A DNA stretch of 64,000 nt from Sinorhizobium chiapasense (GTDB lineage: Bacteria; Pseudomonadota; Alphaproteobacteria; Rhizobiales; Rhizobiaceae): NCBI RefSeq assembly GCF_036488675.1, contig NZ_CP133148.1, forward strand, positions 1,240,001 to 1,304,000, given 5' to 3'. Below the pieces are notes generated by a model. It saw only the letters and a program-made list of their open reading frames with translations, did no database searches and was not told the DNA's origin. Made by a program: the position numbers and the translations under genes. Below, piece by piece: positions 1 to 17,444 of the stretch (position 1 is its first letter; each line of letters opens with the position of its first letter).

Positions 1-1
1 G

Positions 2-3535
<3,534 letters not shown>

Positions 3536-3545
3536 GCGCAAGGGG

Positions 3546-3610
3546 AGGGCGCGACGAGCGCCCGCCCTTTAAAAAACGAAGAAGCCGCTCCGAGCGATCG
3601 GGGCGGCTTC
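3546..3610. terminator. Bidirectional terminator region between rpoC and the minus-strand gene
   Basis: Two hairpins lie back to back. The first (gggcgc, 5-nt loop, gcgccc; 3547-3563) follows rpoC and runs into gccctttaaaa, a weak plus-strand terminator. The second (3581-3610, gaagccgctc pairing with ggggcggcttc) is followed on the minus strand by ttcgtttttt, a good intrinsic terminator for the small minus-strand gene. Seen directly; activity is inferred. Confidence 0.7.
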
Positions 3611-3646
3611 ATGTTTCTGGGCGTTGAGATCGCGCGGCGCGCCGGG

Positions 3647-3943
3647 TTATGCGAAGCGAATGATCGCTACCTCGCCCTCGAGCGCGCCCTGGTAGGCGGA
3701 GGCGTGCGGCTCCTCGTCCGGGATATCCGTCAAGGTTCCGATCTGGTCGAGATCTGCCTGGAGGAAGCCTTCTTCGGCTAAGGCGTTAAGTGCCTCGCGC
3801 ACGGCGGTGTCGTCGTCGGGCGCCCTGAGCATCACATGGATGTCGATACCCTCGTCGTCGCCGTCGGCTTCATAGGCCTTGCCGATGATGATGAAAACCA
3901 GCGGTTCGTCTGGCACGTTGTCGTTGTCCGGCGTAACGGGCAT
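3647..3943 (-). CDS. Conserved hypothetical small acidic protein
   Basis: 98 residues, rich in Asp and Glu, with no signal peptide, membrane segment or cysteine. The ATG is preceded by aaagga at good spacing, and codon use matches the neighbours, so I take it as real. The central part alternates charged helix-like stretches (DDDTAVREALNALAEEGF) with a hydrophobic strand (LVFIIIGKAYEA), which suggests a small soluble alpha/beta fold. It lies alone on the minus strand between rpoC and rpsL with its own terminator. I do not recognise a characterised family and assign no function. Confidence 0.8.
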   Translation of the reverse strand: MPVTPDNDNVPDEPLVFIIIGKAYEADGDDEGIDIHVMLRAPDDDTAVREALNALAEEGFLQADLDQIGTLTDIPDEEPHASAYQGALEGEVAIIRFA

Positions 3944-4516
3944 GGGATGTCCTTTCGAGTTTCGACGATCTTAGCGTGCTTTTCGACTGCGCGCGAAAGA
4001 AATAGGAAAAATAGGATAAGCAGGAGAGAATCAGCCGACCGGCTTCGCCGGCCCATGATCGTGGAAAACGTTCAGAAAGAAGTTGCTGATTCCTTAATTG
4101 CGAAGGACAATACCCGGGTTAAGGCGCCACGTTTGCGACCACTGCCGGACCGAGGCGCTGCCAAAGCCTTGTTTTCCAGGCATGGCAGGGCTGCGCGAGC
4201 CAGAATATTTCTTAATTGCCCTTGACGGATGGCCCCGAAATCAGTACACCCCGCCGCATCGGAGCCCATGTGAGGCTGGCTGGTTCGGAACGTCGCGTTC
4301 TGGAGTTCGCCTCAAACAAGGTTCGAAACGCACGCTGAAGACAAAATGCTGCACGCAAGACGCGCGAAATAGTGCGTCCTCTGCTTTTGGTGGGGCCATC
4401 TGCGAAAAGGCGGATCGGCCCTCGTTTTGCGCATTTCATAGGCGTTCGAGACCGCCGGCGACGGCAACGATCCGCCCGAAAGGGTAACGAGACAAGATTT
4501 TGCAAGGGATGGTTAC
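3944..4516. other. 573-bp intergenic region: leader of the str operon
   Basis: No convincing gene on either strand; short open frames here lack ribosome binding sites and family resemblance. The left end must contain the promoter of the small minus-strand gene and the right part the promoter and long leader of rpsL. Apart from the promoter candidate listed separately, I see no recognised riboswitch or ribosomal-protein binding structure. Confidence 0.6.
4222..4250 (+). promoter_or_regulatory. Candidate promoter of the rpsL-rpsG-fusA-tuf operon
   Basis: CTTGAC with TTGACG at 4222-4227, a 17-base spacer and TACACC at 4245-4250. This fits the rhizobial housekeeping pattern (CTTGAC, 17 bases, CTATAT-like) reasonably. 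The start point would be about 4257, leaving a leader of about 260 nt. Pattern match only. Confidence 0.4.
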
Positions 4517-4888
4517 ATGCCTACCGTAAACCAGCTGATCCGCAAGCCGCGTCAGGCACAGGTAAAGCGCAACAAGGTTCCTGCTCTGCAGGAAAACCCG
4601 CAGAAGCGCGGCGTTTGCACCCGCGTCTACACGACGACCCCGAAGAAGCCGAACTCGGCTCTGCGTAAGGTTGCAAAGATCCGCCTGACGAACGGCTTCG
4701 AAGTTATCGGCTACATTCCGGGTGAAGGTCACAACCTGCAGGAGCACTCCGTGGTCATGATCCGCGGCGGCCGCGTAAAGGACCTTCCGGGTGTTCGTTA
4801 CCACATCATCCGTGGCGTTCTCGATACGCAGGGTGTGAAGAACCGCAAGCAGCGCCGCTCCAAGTACGGCGCAAAGCGTCCGAAATAA
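4517..4888 (+). CDS. rpsL: 30S ribosomal protein S12
   Basis: 123 residues, the standard length. S12 lies at the decoding centre of the small subunit and monitors codon-anticodon pairing. The conserved [13 protein letters not shown] and [12 protein letters not shown] segments are intact, and both lysines whose replacement gives streptomycin resistance in other bacteria (E. coli K42 and K87 equivalents) are present, so the allele looks wild type. First gene of the str operon; rpsG follows after 57 bases. Confidence 0.99.
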
Positions 4889-4933
4889 CATCGCAACCGG
4901 CGCCATTTCGCTGGTCAAGTTTTTAAAAGTTGA

Positions 4934-5416
<483 letters not shown>

Positions 5417-5446
5417 TCTGGAACAGGTCCTGAAAGGCAGTCTCTC

Positions 5447-7546
<2,100 letters not shown>

Positions 7547-7617
7547 CCGGAATAACCTCGCGCTGAAACAGAATGAAAAGATTTCCCCTCTAGGGGACAG
7601 AAAACGGAGAGCCGGAA

Positions 7618-8793
<1,176 letters not shown>

Positions 8794-8817
8794 CAAGAAA
8801 ACGGCTTGGCCGTTTCG

Positions 8818-8852
8818 GCAGGGACATGGTCTCCCATGTCCCTGCGATTTTT
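8818..8852 (+). terminator. Intrinsic terminator after tuf
   Basis: A perfect 12-bp stem (gcagggacatgg with ccatgtccctgc, loop tctc) followed by gattttt. It separates the str block from the S10 block, so rpsJ probably has its own promoter or depends on readthrough. Confidence 0.8.
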
Positions 8853-8938
8853 GAAAGAAGCGGCAGAGCGTAACGAATTCAGAAGTTTAAGTGTGTGCCT
8901 TCAAGGGCATACCGGAAACACGAGCAAGGACAAGTCGA

Positions 8939-9247
8939 ATGAACGGCCAGAATATCCGCATCCGCCTCAAGGCGTTTGATCACCGGATCCTCGATGCCTC
9001 CACGCGCGAAATCGTGTCGACGGCCAAGCGCACCGGTGCGAGTGTGCGCGGGCCCGTGCCGCTTCCGACCCGGATTGAAAAATTCACGGTCAACCGGTCG
9101 CCGCACGTCGACAAGAAGAGCCGCGAACAGTTCGAGATGCGCACGCACAAGCGCCTTCTCGATATCGTTGATCCGACCCCTCAGACGGTTGATGCGCTGA
9201 TGAAGCTCGATCTGGCCGCTGGCGTCGACGTCGAGATCAAGCTCTAA
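8939..9247 (+). CDS. rpsJ: 30S ribosomal protein S10 (NusE)
   Basis: 102 residues. S10 is a head protein of the 30S subunit and, as NusE, joins NusB in antitermination. I start at the ATG of [10 protein letters not shown] because the family starts there and aagga lies 11 bases upstream; an in-frame GTG at 8891 would add 16 residues with no family match. Conserved [19 protein letters not shown] and the C-terminal DVEIKL are present. First gene of the S10 block. Confidence 0.98.
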
Positions 9248-9366
9248 GGTCCGGCGCAAGCCGAAATAACAAGGAAGGTACGTGGAGTTTTCCAACGGCT
9301 TCCAGGAACAGGAAACCGGAAGGTGCAAGGCACCGGACGGGAACCCTAAACAAGAGGCGTGAACCG

Positions 9367-10053
9367 ATGCGTTCAGGTGTGATTGCACAGAAGGTGGGAA
9401 TGACCCGCGTCTACAACGACGCCGGCGAGCATATCCCGGTAACAGTATTGCGGCTGGAGAACTGCCAGGTAGTGGCCCACCGCACGGAAGAGAAGAACGG
9501 CTATACCGCAGTTCAGCTGGGTGCCGGCCGTTCCAAGGTCAAGAATACGCCGAAGGCCATGCGCGGCCATTTTGCCGCTGCAAACGTCGAGCCGAAGGCG
9601 AAGCTCGTCGAGTTCCGCGTTTCCGCGGACAACATGATCGACGTTGGCTCCGAGCTGACGGCCAGCCACTTCGTCGCAGGCCAGCTCGTCGACGTCACCG
9701 GTACGACGATCGGTAAGGGCTTTGCCGGCGCTATCAAGCGCCACAACTTCGGCGGTCTGCGCGCCACTCACGGCGTTTCCGTATCGCACCGCTCGCATGG
9801 TTCTACCGGTTCCAACCAGGATCCGGGCCGTGTTTGGAAGGGCAAGCGCATGGCCGGCCACATGGGCCAGACCCGCGTTACCACCCAGAACCTGGAAGTC
9901 GTATCGACGGACGAAGACCGCGGCCTGATCCTGGTCAAGGGTGCAGTCCCCGGCTCCAAGGGGGCCTGGATCGTCGTTCGCGACGCAATCAAGTCCGGCA
10001 CCCCGGAAGGCGCTCCGCGCCCGGCCGGCGTGCGCGCCGAAGCATCGAAGTAA
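9367..10053 (+). CDS. rplC: 50S ribosomal protein L3
   Basis: 228 residues, somewhat longer than E. coli L3 (209) because of a C-terminal extension rich in Ala and Pro. L3 reaches the peptidyl transferase centre through its long loop, seen here as [25 protein letters not shown], including the Gln that PrmB methylates in other bacteria. It is 119 bases after rpsJ and 12 bases before rplD. The intervening leader contains no gene. Confidence 0.98.
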   Translation: MRSGVIAQKVGMTRVYNDAGEHIPVTVLRLENCQVVAHRTEEKNGYTAVQLGAGRSKVKNTPKAMRGHFAAANVEPKAKLVEFRVSADNMIDVGSELTASHFVAGQLVDVTGTTIGKGFAGAIKRHNFGGLRATHGVSVSHRSHGSTGSNQDPGRVWKGKRMAGHMGQTRVTTQNLEVVSTDEDRGLILVKGAVPGSKGAWIVVRDAIKSGTPEGAPRPAGVRAEASK

Positions 10054-10065
10054 GGGAGCCGAATA

Positions 10066-10686
10066 ATGGATCTCACCGTCAAAACCCTCGAGGGCAAGGA
10101 CGCGGGAAAGGTTTCCCTTTCTGACGCCATTTTCGGCCTCGAACCCCGTGAAGACATCATCGCCCGCGTCGTTCGCTGGCAGCTCGCCAAGAAGCAGCAG
10201 GGCACGCACAAGGCCAAGGGACGCGCAGAAGTTTCGCGCACCGGCGCCAAGATGTACAAGCAGAAGGGTACGGGCCGCGCCCGCCACCACTCCGCTCGTG
10301 CTCCGCAGTTCCGCGGCGGTGGCAAGGCTCATGGCCCGGTTGTCCGCAGCCACGCTCACGACCTTCCAAAGAAGGTCCGCGCGCTCGGCCTGCGCCATGC
10401 GCTCTCGGCCAAGCTGAAGGCAGAAGAGATCATCGTCATTGACGATCTCGTTGCCAAGGAAGCAAAGACGAAGGCTCTCGCCGGCGTGTTCGCGTCGCTC
10501 GGCCTCACCAACGCTCTGATCATCGGCGGTGCCGAGATCGAGAGCAACTTCAAGCTCGCAGCCCAGAACATCCCGAACGTGGACGTTCTGCCGGTTCAGG
10601 GCATCAACGTTTACGACATTCTGCGCCGTGGCAAGCTCGTACTTTCCAAGGCTGCCGTACAAGCTCTGGAGGAGCGGTTCAAATGA
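10066..10686 (+). CDS. rplD: 50S ribosomal protein L4
   Basis: 206 residues. L4 binds 23S rRNA early and extends a loop that narrows the peptide exit tunnel; the loop corresponds to [27 protein letters not shown]. In E. coli L4 represses its own operon by binding the leader; no equivalent leader structure is recognisable here. Its stop overlaps the next start (ATGA), so translation of rplW is coupled. Confidence 0.98.
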   Translation: MDLTVKTLEGKDAGKVSLSDAIFGLEPREDIIARVVRWQLAKKQQGTHKAKGRAEVSRTGAKMYKQKGTGRARHHSARAPQFRGGGKAHGPVVRSHAHDLPKKVRALGLRHALSAKLKAEEIIVIDDLVAKEAKTKALAGVFASLGLTNALIIGGAEIESNFKLAAQNIPNVDVLPVQGINVYDILRRGKLVLSKAAVQALEERFK

Positions 10687-10976
10687 CGGATCTTCGCCAC
10701 TATGACGTGATCGTGTCTCCCTCGATCACCGAAAAGTCGACGCTGGTTTCCGAACAGAACCAGGTCGTCTTCAACGTCGCCAAGGGCGCTTCGAAGCCTG
10801 AGATCAAGGCTGCTGTCGAAGCTCTGTTCGGCGTCAAGGTCACGGCCGTGAACACGCTCCTCCGCAAGGGTAAGCTGAAGCGTTTCCGCGGTTTTGCCGG
10901 GAAGCAGAAGGACGTGAAGAAGGCGATCGTCACGCTCGCCGAGGGTCAGTCCATCGACGTCTCCACCGGTCTCTAA
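10683..10976 (+). CDS. rplW: 50S ribosomal protein L23
   Basis: 97 residues. L23 sits at the mouth of the exit tunnel and is the docking point for trigger factor and SRP. Family features are the N-terminal [15 protein letters not shown] and the central [15 protein letters not shown]; the basic loop is short, typical of the bacterial form. It overlaps rplD by four bases. Confidence 0.98.
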   Translation: MTDLRHYDVIVSPSITEKSTLVSEQNQVVFNVAKGASKPEIKAAVEALFGVKVTAVNTLLRKGKLKRFRGFAGKQKDVKKAIVTLAEGQSIDVSTGL

Positions 10977-11019
10977 CGGATAGGCCCATTAGGGTAAAAA
11001 CCCAAAAGGGAACAAGAAA

Positions 11020-11856
11020 ATGGCATTGAAAAGTTTCAATCCGACGACCCCGAGCCAGCGTCAGCTGGTCATCGTAGACCGGTCCGGCCTCTACAAGGGC
11101 AAGCCGGTCAAGGCGTTGACCGAGGGCCTGTCCTCCAAGGGCGGTCGCAACAACCTGGGCCGCATCACCGTCCGCTTCCAGGGCGGCGGTCACAAGCGGT
11201 CCTACCGTCTGGTCGACTTCAAGCGTCGCAAGTTCGACGTTGAAGGCACGGTCGAGCGTCTGGAATATGACCCGAACCGCACCGCCTTCATCGCGCTTGT
11301 CAACTATGCCGACGGCGAACAGGCCTACATCCTCGCTCCGCAGCGCCTTGCTGCCGGGGACAAGGTCATCGCTTCGGAGAAGGCCGTTGACGTCAAGCCC
11401 GGCAACACGATGCCGCTGCAGTTCATTCCGGTTGGTTCCATCATCCACAACGTGGAGATGAAGCCGGGCAAGGGCGGCCAGATGGCCCGCTCCGCCGGAA
11501 CCTACGCGCAGCTCGTCGGCCGCGACCAGGGCATGGCGATCCTTCGCCTCAACTCGGGCGAGCAGCGCCTGGTGCACGGCTCTTGCCTTGCTTCGATTGG
11601 CGCTGTATCGAACCCCGATCACGGCAATATCAATGACGGCAAGGCTGGTCGTTCGCGCTGGCGCGGTAAGAAGCCGCACGTTCGCGGCGTCGTCATGAAC
11701 CCGGTTGACCACCCGCACGGCGGTGGTGAAGGCCGCACCTCCGGTGGCCGTCACCCGGTTACCCCGTGGGGTAAGCCGACGAAGGGTAAGCGCACGCGCT
11801 CCAACAAGTCGACCGACAAGTTCATCATGCGCTCGCGTCACCAGAAGAAGAAGTAA
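11020..11856 (+). CDS. rplB: 50S ribosomal protein L2
   Basis: 278 residues. L2 is needed for subunit joining and contributes to peptidyl transferase activity. The conserved [20 protein letters not shown] loop (about residues 226-245) contains the histidine important for activity, and the basic C-terminus RSRHQKKK is normal. An aaaagggaacaaga ribosome site precedes the ATG; rpsS follows after 15 bases. Confidence 0.99.
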   Translation: MALKSFNPTTPSQRQLVIVDRSGLYKGKPVKALTEGLSSKGGRNNLGRITVRFQGGGHKRSYRLVDFKRRKFDVEGTVERLEYDPNRTAFIALVNYADGEQAYILAPQRLAAGDKVIASEKAVDVKPGNTMPLQFIPVGSIIHNVEMKPGKGGQMARSAGTYAQLVGRDQGMAILRLNSGEQRLVHGSCLASIGAVSNPDHGNINDGKAGRSRWRGKKPHVRGVVMNPVDHPHGGGEGRTSGGRHPVTPWGKPTKGKRTRSNKSTDKFIMRSRHQKKK

Positions 11857-11871
11857 GAGAGGAAGTCTCGA

Positions 11872-12150
11872 ATGACTCGTTCAGTATGGAAAGGTCCGTT
11901 CGTTGACGGTTATCTTCTCAAGAAGGCTGAGAAGGTCCGGGAAGGCGGTCGTAACGAAGTGATCAAGATTTGGAGCCGGCGCTCCACGATCCTTCCGCAG
12001 TTTGTCGGCCTCACCTTCGGCGTCTACAACGGCAGCAAGCACGTCCCGGTCAGCGTCAACGAAGACATGGTCGGACATAAGTTTGGTGAATTCTCTCCGA
12101 CCCGGACCTACTACGGTCATGGCGCGGACAAGAAGGCAAAGAGGAAGTAA
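11872..12150 (+). CDS. rpsS: 30S ribosomal protein S19
   Basis: 92 residues, full length. S19 is in the 30S head, contacts S13 and lies near the A-site tRNA. Family hallmarks are [15 protein letters not shown] at the start, [24 protein letters not shown] in the middle, and [16 protein letters not shown] towards the end. The next gene, rplV, begins two bases after its stop codon. Confidence 0.99.
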   Translation: MTRSVWKGPFVDGYLLKKAEKVREGGRNEVIKIWSRRSTILPQFVGLTFGVYNGSKHVPVSVNEDMVGHKFGEFSPTRTYYGHGADKKAKRK

Positions 12151-12152
12151 CA

Positions 12153-12542
12153 ATGGGCAAGGCAAAAGCCGAACGCCGGCTGAAGGATAATGAGGCGCAG
12201 GCAATTGCGCGCACGATCCGCGTCAGCCCCCAGAAGCTCAACCTCGTTGCTGCGATGATCCGCGGCAAGAAGGTTGACCGCGCTCTGGCCGAACTCGAGT
12301 TCTCGCGCAAGCGCATCGCAGATACGGTCAAGAAGACGCTTGAATCTGCGATCGCAAACGCGGAGAACAACCACGATCTCGACGTTGATTCGCTGATCGT
12401 CGCTGAAGCTTACGTTGGCAAGTCGATCGTGATGAAGCGCTTCCACGCCCGTGGTCGCGGCCGTGCATCGCGCGTCGAAAAGCCGTTCTCTCACTTGACG
12501 ATCGTCGTTCGTGAAGTGGAAGCCAAAGGGGAGGCCGCATAA
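12153..12542 (+). CDS. rplV: 50S ribosomal protein L22
   Basis: 129 residues against 110 in E. coli, mainly through longer ends. L22 lines the exit tunnel with a beta hairpin near [22 protein letters not shown], the region where macrolide-resistance changes occur in other bacteria; no deletion is seen. Its stop shares a base with the start of rpsC (TAATG), indicating coupled translation. Confidence 0.98.
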   Translation: MGKAKAERRLKDNEAQAIARTIRVSPQKLNLVAAMIRGKKVDRALAELEFSRKRIADTVKKTLESAIANAENNHDLDVDSLIVAEAYVGKSIVMKRFHARGRGRASRVEKPFSHLTIVVREVEAKGEAA

Positions 12543-13273
12543 TGGGCCAGAAAATCAATCCGATCGGTTTCCGTCTCGGCATCAACCGGACCTGGGACAG
12601 CCGTTGGTTCGCTGACAACGCTGAATACGGTCAGCTGCTTCATGAAGACCTGAAGATCCGTGCATACCTGATGGAAGAGCTGAAGGCTGCCGGCATCGCC
12701 AAGGTGGTGATCGAGCGTCCGCACAAGAAGTGCCGTGTGACGATCCACTCTGCACGTCCGGGCCTGATCATCGGCAAGAAGGGCGCCGACATCGAAAAGC
12801 TGCGCAGGAAGCTTTCCGAGATGACCAATTCCGAAACGCACCTCAACATCGTTGAAGTGCGCAAGCCGGAAGTCGACGCAACCCTCGTTGCGCAGTCGAT
12901 CGCCCAGCAGCTTGAGCGCCGCGTGGCGTTCCGCCGTGCGATGAAGCGTGCTGTTCAGTCGGCCATGCGGCTTGGCGCCGAAGGCATCAAGATCACCTGC
13001 GCCGGTCGTCTCGGCGGTGCGGAAATCGCACGTACCGAATGGTACCGCGAAGGCCGCGTTCCGCTGCACACTCTGCGTGCGGACATCGACTATGGCACGG
13101 CCGAAGCGGAAACCGCTTTCGGTATCTGCGGCATCAAGGTCTGGATCTTCAAGGGCGAAATCCTTGAGCACGATCCGATGGCTTCCGAGCGTCGCGCGAC
13201 CGAGAGTGACAACCAGGGCCCTGGCAGCCGTGATCGCGACCGCGATCGTGACCGCCGTCGTGAAAACGCGTAA
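12542..13273 (+). CDS. rpsC: 30S ribosomal protein S3
   Basis: 243 residues. S3 lies at the mRNA entry channel. It has the type II KH domain ([17 protein letters not shown], about residues 76-92) and the C-terminal domain ending near EILEHDP. A low-complexity basic tail with Asp-Arg repeats ([10 protein letters not shown]) follows, as in other rhizobial S3 proteins. One-base overlap with rplV. Confidence 0.98.
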   Translation: MGQKINPIGFRLGINRTWDSRWFADNAEYGQLLHEDLKIRAYLMEELKAAGIAKVVIERPHKKCRVTIHSARPGLIIGKKGADIEKLRRKLSEMTNSETHLNIVEVRKPEVDATLVAQSIAQQLERRVAFRRAMKRAVQSAMRLGAEGIKITCAGRLGGAEIARTEWYREGRVPLHTLRADIDYGTAEAETAFGICGIKVWIFKGEILEHDPMASERRATESDNQGPGSRDRDRDRDRRRENA

Positions 13274-13311
13274 CATTCGCGTTTGGCAGCCAATATCGGA
13301 GAAGTAAAAAA

Positions 13312-13725
13312 ATGTTGCAGCCAAAGCGTACGAAGTATCGCAAGCAGTTCAAGGGCCGCATCAAGGGCGTAGCCAAGGGCGGGTCTGATCTCGCCTTCGG
13401 CGAATTCGGCCTGAAGGCTCAGGAACCGAACCGCGTCAATGCGCGCGAGATCGAAGCGGCCCGCCGCGCGATCACTCGCCACATGAAGCGCGCCGGCCGC
13501 GTTTGGATCCGTGTGTTCCCGGACGTTCCGGTCACCGCCAAGCCGACCGAAGTCCGCATGGGTAAGGGTAAGGGTTCGGTCGAATACTGGGCATGCAAGG
13601 TCAAGCCCGGCCGTATGATGTTCGAGATCGATGGTGTCAGCGAAGAACTCGCCCGTGAGGCACTTCGTCTTGGCGCTGCCAAGCTCTCTGTCAAGACGCG
13701 CTTCGTGCAGCGTATCGCAGAGTAA
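13312..13725 (+). CDS. rplP: 50S ribosomal protein L16
   Basis: 137 residues. L16 organises the A site of the large subunit. It begins [15 protein letters not shown] as usual, and the conserved [13 protein letters not shown] and [12 protein letters not shown] segments are intact, including the loop arginine that is hydroxylated by YcfD in some bacteria. It precedes rpmC by 12 bases. Confidence 0.99.
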   Translation: MLQPKRTKYRKQFKGRIKGVAKGGSDLAFGEFGLKAQEPNRVNAREIEAARRAITRHMKRAGRVWIRVFPDVPVTAKPTEVRMGKGKGSVEYWACKVKPGRMMFEIDGVSEELAREALRLGAAKLSVKTRFVQRIAE

Positions 13726-13737
13726 GGAGTGAAGCTC

Positions 13738-13938
13738 ATGAAAGCCGCAGATGTTCGCGCTCTGAGCGCCGATCAACTCAACGAAGAGCTTGCCAAGCTG
13801 AAGAAGGAGCAGTTCAATCTGCGCTTCCAGAAGGCAACCGGCCAGCTCGAGAAGTCTTCGCGTATCAACGAAGTCCGCAAGGACATCGCACGCATTAAAA
13901 CAATTGCCCGCCAGAAGGCGGCAGAAGCCAAGGCCTAA
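13738..13938 (+). CDS. rpmC: 50S ribosomal protein L29
   Basis: 66 residues, a two-helix protein at the tunnel exit near L23. I choose the ATG of [10 protein letters not shown] because taaggag lies eight bases upstream and the family starts here; the earlier in-frame GTG (13729) falls inside that ribosome site. The second helix carries the typical [16 protein letters not shown]. Confidence 0.97.
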   Translation: MKAADVRALSADQLNEELAKLKKEQFNLRFQKATGQLEKSSRINEVRKDIARIKTIARQKAAEAKA

Positions 13939-13950
13939 GGACCAGAAAAT

Positions 13951-14187
13951 ATGCCGAAACGCATTCTGCAGGGCACCGTCGTCAGCGACAAGAACGACAA
14001 GACCGTCGTCGTCAGGGTCGAGCGCCGCTTTGCGCACCCGATCCTCCAGAAGACCGTTCGCCGTTCCAAGAAGTACAAGGCCCACGACGAGAACAACCAG
14101 TACAAGGTCGGTGACGTCGTTTCCATCGAGGAATGCGCGCCGATCTCCAAGGATAAGCGCTGGACGGTGGTTTCCGCCCAGGCTTGA
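13951..14187 (+). CDS. rpsQ: 30S ribosomal protein S17
   Basis: 78 residues, an OB-fold protein that binds the 5' domain of 16S rRNA. Conserved [20 protein letters not shown] and the [21 protein letters not shown] end are present. It is the last gene before a 178-base gap that holds a weak terminator-like hairpin, so the S10 block may partly end here. Confidence 0.98.
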   Translation: MPKRILQGTVVSDKNDKTVVVRVERRFAHPILQKTVRRSKKYKAHDENNQYKVGDVVSIEECAPISKDKRWTVVSAQA

Positions 14188-14261
14188 TTTCTGCAGGTTT
14201 TGACCGCGAGACCCTTGCGTCTCGGGCAAATATCTGTATGAAGCACGCAATTAAAGCTGAG

Positions 14262-14288
14262 GAACGCTCGAGTCCGGGCGTTCTTTTG
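14262..14288 (+). terminator. Weak terminator or attenuator between rpsQ and rplN
   Basis: A six-base stem (gaacgc / gcgttc, 14262-14283, extended by weaker pairs) followed by ttttgctttg. It falls at the classical boundary between the S10 and spc operons. The short stem suggests partial termination at most. Confidence 0.45.
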
Positions 14289-14365
14289 CTTTGAGATGAG
14301 CACAGTAAGCCGGGCGAGGGGGTTTCGACCCAACCGGCCTGGTAACAACAAGAAGGCGACCTGAC

Positions 14366-14734
14366 ATGATTCAGATGCAAACAAACCTCGACGTGGCGGA
14401 TAATTCCGGCGCACGTCGTGTCATGTGCATCAAGGTGCTGGGCGGCTCCAAGCGCAAGTATGCGTCGATCGGCGACATCATTGTCGTTTCGATCAAGGAA
14501 GCCATTCCCCGCGGCCGCGTGAAGAAGGGTGACGTCATGAAGGCTGTTGTCGTTCGCACTGCGAAGGACATCCGCCGTCCGGATGGCAGTGTCATCCGCT
14601 TCGACACCAACGCAGCCGTTCTTATCGATAACAAGAAAGAGCCGATCGGCACCCGTATCTTCGGACCGGTTCCGCGCGAACTCCGCGCCAAGAACCACAT
14701 GAAGATCATCTCGCTGGCTCCGGAAGTACTCTAA
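14366..14734 (+). CDS. rplN: 50S ribosomal protein L14
   Basis: 122 residues, full length; the protein forms an inter-subunit bridge. It starts [27 protein letters not shown], the standard opening, and ends [11 protein letters not shown]. An acaagaaggcgac ribosome site precedes the ATG. First gene of the spc block, 14 bases before rplX. Confidence 0.99.
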   Translation: MIQMQTNLDVADNSGARRVMCIKVLGGSKRKYASIGDIIVVSIKEAIPRGRVKKGDVMKAVVVRTAKDIRRPDGSVIRFDTNAAVLIDNKKEPIGTRIFGPVPRELRAKNHMKIISLAPEVL

Positions 14735-14748
14735 GGGAGCGTTGAGAG

Positions 14749-15060
14749 ATGCAGAAGATTCGCAAAGGCGACAAGGTTGTCGTTCTCACCGGTAAGGACA
14801 AGGGCCGTACCGGCGAAGTAATCCAGGTCATGCCGAAGGAAGACCGGGCTGTCGTGCGTGGCGTCAACATGGTGAAGCGTCACCAGCGCCAGACCCAGAG
14901 CCAGGAAGCGGGCATCATCAACAAGGAAGCCCCGATCCATCTTTCGAACATCGCGGTCGCCGATCCGAAGGACGGCAAGCCGACCCGCGTCGGCTTCAAG
15001 ATCGACGGTGACAAGAAGGTCCGCGTGGCCAAGCGTTCGGGAGTAGTGATCGATGGCTAA
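14749..15060 (+). CDS. rplX: 50S ribosomal protein L24
   Basis: 103 residues. L24 is one of the two assembly-initiating proteins of the 50S subunit and contains a KOW motif ([22 protein letters not shown], about residues 6-27). Its last eight bases overlap the start of rplE, so the two are translationally coupled. Confidence 0.99.
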   Translation: MQKIRKGDKVVVLTGKDKGRTGEVIQVMPKEDRAVVRGVNMVKRHQRQTQSQEAGIINKEAPIHLSNIAVADPKDGKPTRVGFKIDGDKKVRVAKRSGVVIDG

Positions 15061-15610
15061 GACCGCTTATGAGCCGCGGCTCAAGAAGGAATATGTAGAG
15101 CGCATCCGCAAGGCGATGCAGGAGAAGTTCTCCTACGCCAACGAAATGCAGATCCCGCGCCTCGACAAGATCGTCATCAACATGGGTGTTGGCGAGGCGA
15201 CCGGCGACTCCAAGAAGCCGACCGTTGCTGCTGCCGACCTCGCTGCGATTGCTGGCCAGAAGCCGGTGGTCACCCGCGCTCGCAACTCCATCGCTGGCTT
15301 CAAGGTCCGCGAGGGCATGCCGATTGGCGCCAAGGTTACCCTGCGCGGCGTTCGGATGTATGAGTTCCTGGATCGTCTCGTGAACATCGCTCTTCCGCGT
15401 GTTCGCGACTTCCGTGGCCTCAATCCGAAGTCCTTCGATGGTCGTGGCAACTTCGCCATGGGCATCAAGGAGCACATTGTGTTCCCTGAGATCAACTACG
15501 ACAAGGTTGATCAGATGTGGGGCATGGACATCATCGTTTGCACGACGGCAACTAACGACGACGAAGCTCGCGCTCTGCTCACAGAGTTCAACTTCCCGTT
15601 CCGTCAGTAA
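15053..15610 (+). CDS. rplE: 50S ribosomal protein L5
   Basis: 185 residues. L5 carries 5S rRNA into the central protuberance and contacts the P-site tRNA. Family blocks [16 protein letters not shown] and [16 protein letters not shown] are visible, with the usual C-terminal [16 protein letters not shown]. It overlaps rplX by eight bases and precedes rpsN. Confidence 0.99.
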   Translation: MAKTAYEPRLKKEYVERIRKAMQEKFSYANEMQIPRLDKIVINMGVGEATGDSKKPTVAAADLAAIAGQKPVVTRARNSIAGFKVREGMPIGAKVTLRGVRMYEFLDRLVNIALPRVRDFRGLNPKSFDGRGNFAMGIKEHIVFPEINYDKVDQMWGMDIIVCTTATNDDEARALLTEFNFPFRQ

Positions 15611-15644
15611 TCCGTAACGACAAGCGTAAAGAAGGATAACTGTT

Positions 15645-15950
15645 ATGGCGAAAACGAGCGCAGTCGAAAAGAATAAGCGCCGCCGCAAACTGGTTGCCGG
15701 GCAAGCGTCCAAGCGCGCTGCATTGAAGGCAATCATCATGAACCAGTCTCTGCCGATCGAAGAGCGGTTCAAGGCAACCCTCAAGCTGGCAGAACTGCCG
15801 CGTGATGGCTCCAAGACCCGCATCCGCAACCGCTGCGAAGTGACCGGCCGTCCGCGTGCCTACTATCGCAAACTTCGTATGTCGCGTATTGCGCTTCGCG
15901 AACTGGGCAACCTCGGCAAGGTGCCGGGCGTCGTCAAGTCGAGCTGGTAA
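15645..15950 (+). CDS. rpsN: 30S ribosomal protein S14 (zinc-free form)
   Basis: 101 residues, the long form lacking the two CxxC pairs of zinc-binding S14; only one cysteine ([15 protein letters not shown]) is present. It functions in the 30S head. An agaaggataac ribosome site precedes the ATG and rpsH follows after 12 bases. The zinc-free form is normal for proteobacteria. Confidence 0.98.
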   Translation: MAKTSAVEKNKRRRKLVAGQASKRAALKAIIMNQSLPIEERFKATLKLAELPRDGSKTRIRNRCEVTGRPRAYYRKLRMSRIALRELGNLGKVPGVVKSSW

Positions 15951-15962
15951 GGAGACGGGCAC

Positions 15963-16361
15963 ATGGCAATGACTGATCCCTTGGGCGATATGCTCACCCG
16001 TATCCGCAACGGCGCCGCGCGCCGCAAGTCCAGCGTTTCGACGCCGGCTTCCAAGCTCCGCGCACGCGTTCTGGATGTCCTTCAGGCTGAAGGCTACATC
16101 CGCGGATACTCCGAAGTCGAATTCGGCAACGGCAAGTCCGAGCTGAACATCGAACTGAAATACTACGAAGGCTCGTCCGTGATCCGCGAGATCGCACGCG
16201 TCTCCAAGCCGGGCCGCCGGGTCTATGTCTCGGTCAAGTCCATTCCGCAGGTCGCGAACGGCCTCGGCATCACCATCCTTTCGACCCCGAAGGGCGTGAT
16301 GGCCGATCATCAGGCACGCGAACAGAATGTTGGTGGCGAGGTTCTTTGCTCGGTCTTCTAA
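15963..16361 (+). CDS. rpsH: 30S ribosomal protein S8
   Basis: 132 residues. S8 binds the central domain of 16S rRNA and, in E. coli, represses the spc operon at the L5 cistron. Typical start [15 protein letters not shown] and end [27 protein letters not shown] use the ATG two codons before MTDP because aaggag lies just upstream; starting at the second Met is possible. Confidence 0.98.
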   Translation: MAMTDPLGDMLTRIRNGAARRKSSVSTPASKLRARVLDVLQAEGYIRGYSEVEFGNGKSELNIELKYYEGSSVIREIARVSKPGRRVYVSVKSIPQVANGLGITILSTPKGVMADHQAREQNVGGEVLCSVF

Positions 16362-16401
16362 GGCCGGGCAGGATCTCCATAGCGAACAGACAGGTATAAA
16401 A

Positions 16402-16935
16402 ATGTCTCGTATCGGTAAGAAACCCGTTCAAGTTCCGGCAGGCGTCACGGCTAGCGTTGATGGCCAGAAGGTAACGGCGAAGGGTCCGAAGGGCGAACTG
16501 TTCTTCGTCGCAAACGACGAAGTCTCGGTAAAGCTCGAAAACAACACGGTTGTCGTTCAGCCGCTCAATGAGAGCAAGGATGCTCGTTCGAAGTGGGGCA
16601 TGTCCCGCACGATGATCGAGAACATCTTCAAGGGCGTGAAGGACGGCTACGAGCGCAAGCTCGAGATCAACGGCGTCGGCTACCGCGCATCGATGCAGGG
16701 CAAGAACCTGCAGCTGGCGCTCGGCTTCAGCCACGACGTGGTCTACCAGACTCCGGAAGGCATCACGATCGCTGTGCCGAAGCCGACGGAAATCGTCGTC
16801 ACCGGCATCAACAAGCAGCAGGTCGGCCAGGTTGCAGCGGAAATCCGCGAATACCGCGGCCCCGAGCCCTACAAGGGCAAGGGCGTCAAGTATGCCGAAG
16901 AGCGGATTGTCCGCAAAGAAGGCAAGAAGAAGTAA
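16402..16935 (+). CDS. rplF: 50S ribosomal protein L6
   Basis: 177 residues. L6 sits beside the sarcin-ricin loop and the factor-binding site. The start at [14 protein letters not shown] is the family start; the open frame continues 25 codons upstream but there overlaps rpsH. The ribosome site is weak (aggtataaaa), so coupling to rpsH is possible. The C-terminal block [25 protein letters not shown] is complete. Confidence 0.98.
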   Translation: MSRIGKKPVQVPAGVTASVDGQKVTAKGPKGELFFVANDEVSVKLENNTVVVQPLNESKDARSKWGMSRTMIENIFKGVKDGYERKLEINGVGYRASMQGKNLQLALGFSHDVVYQTPEGITIAVPKPTEIVVTGINKQQVGQVAAEIREYRGPEPYKGKGVKYAEERIVRKEGKKK

Positions 16936-16947
16936 GGATCACGCGAA

Positions 16948-17310
16948 ATGGCTAGCAGGAAAGATACTCTTGTGCGTCGCGCCAGCCGCGTGCGCCGTCA
17001 AATCAAGGCGGTCGCCAATGGCCGCCCGCGCCTGTCGGTTCATCGCTCGTCGAAGAACATCTATGCGCAGATCATCGATGATGTTGCCGGCAAGACGCTT
17101 GCTTCCGCATCGACCCTCGACACGGATCTGCGGTCTTCGCTGAAGACCGGCGCTGACACCGCAGCCGCTACGGCTGTCGGCAAGCTCCTCGCAGAGCGTG
17201 CATCCAAGGCGGGCGTCAAGGACGTTGTCTTTGACCGCGGCGCCTTCATCTACCACGGCCGCATCAAGGCGCTGGCCGAGGCAGCTCGCGAAGGCGGCCT
17301 GAACTTCTAA
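16948..17310 (+). CDS. rplR: 50S ribosomal protein L18
   Basis: 120 residues. L18 binds 5S rRNA with L5. It shows the basic N-terminus [25 protein letters not shown] and the conserved C-terminal [27 protein letters not shown] pair of strong hairpins, not a gene, separates it from rpsE. Confidence 0.99.
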   Translation: MASRKDTLVRRASRVRRQIKAVANGRPRLSVHRSSKNIYAQIIDDVAGKTLASASTLDTDLRSSLKTGADTAAATAVGKLLAERASKAGVKDVVFDRGAFIYHGRIKALAEAAREGGLNF

Positions 17311-17316
17311 CGTTCA

Positions 17317-17397
17317 CCGCCCGAGCCGCAACGCTCGGGCGGAAACCGGCTTCGTAATACCCCCGGCCGCTTCGATTTCGAAGGAAGTGAAGCGGCC
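17317..17397 (+). other. Two perfect hairpins between rplR and rpsE
   Basis: First hairpin: ccgcccgagc with gctcgggcgg (17317-17342), 10 bp. Second: ggccgcttc with gaagcggcc (17365-17397), 9 bp. Neither is followed by a T run, so they are not ordinary terminators; they may be mRNA processing or stabilising elements, or a regulatory site inside the spc operon. The other gaps in this block are mostly under 40 bases. Confidence 0.6.
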
Positions 17398-17444
17398 TTC
17401 GTCAATCTGCCGATTGCACCCGGAAAAGAAAAAGGAAAAGGACA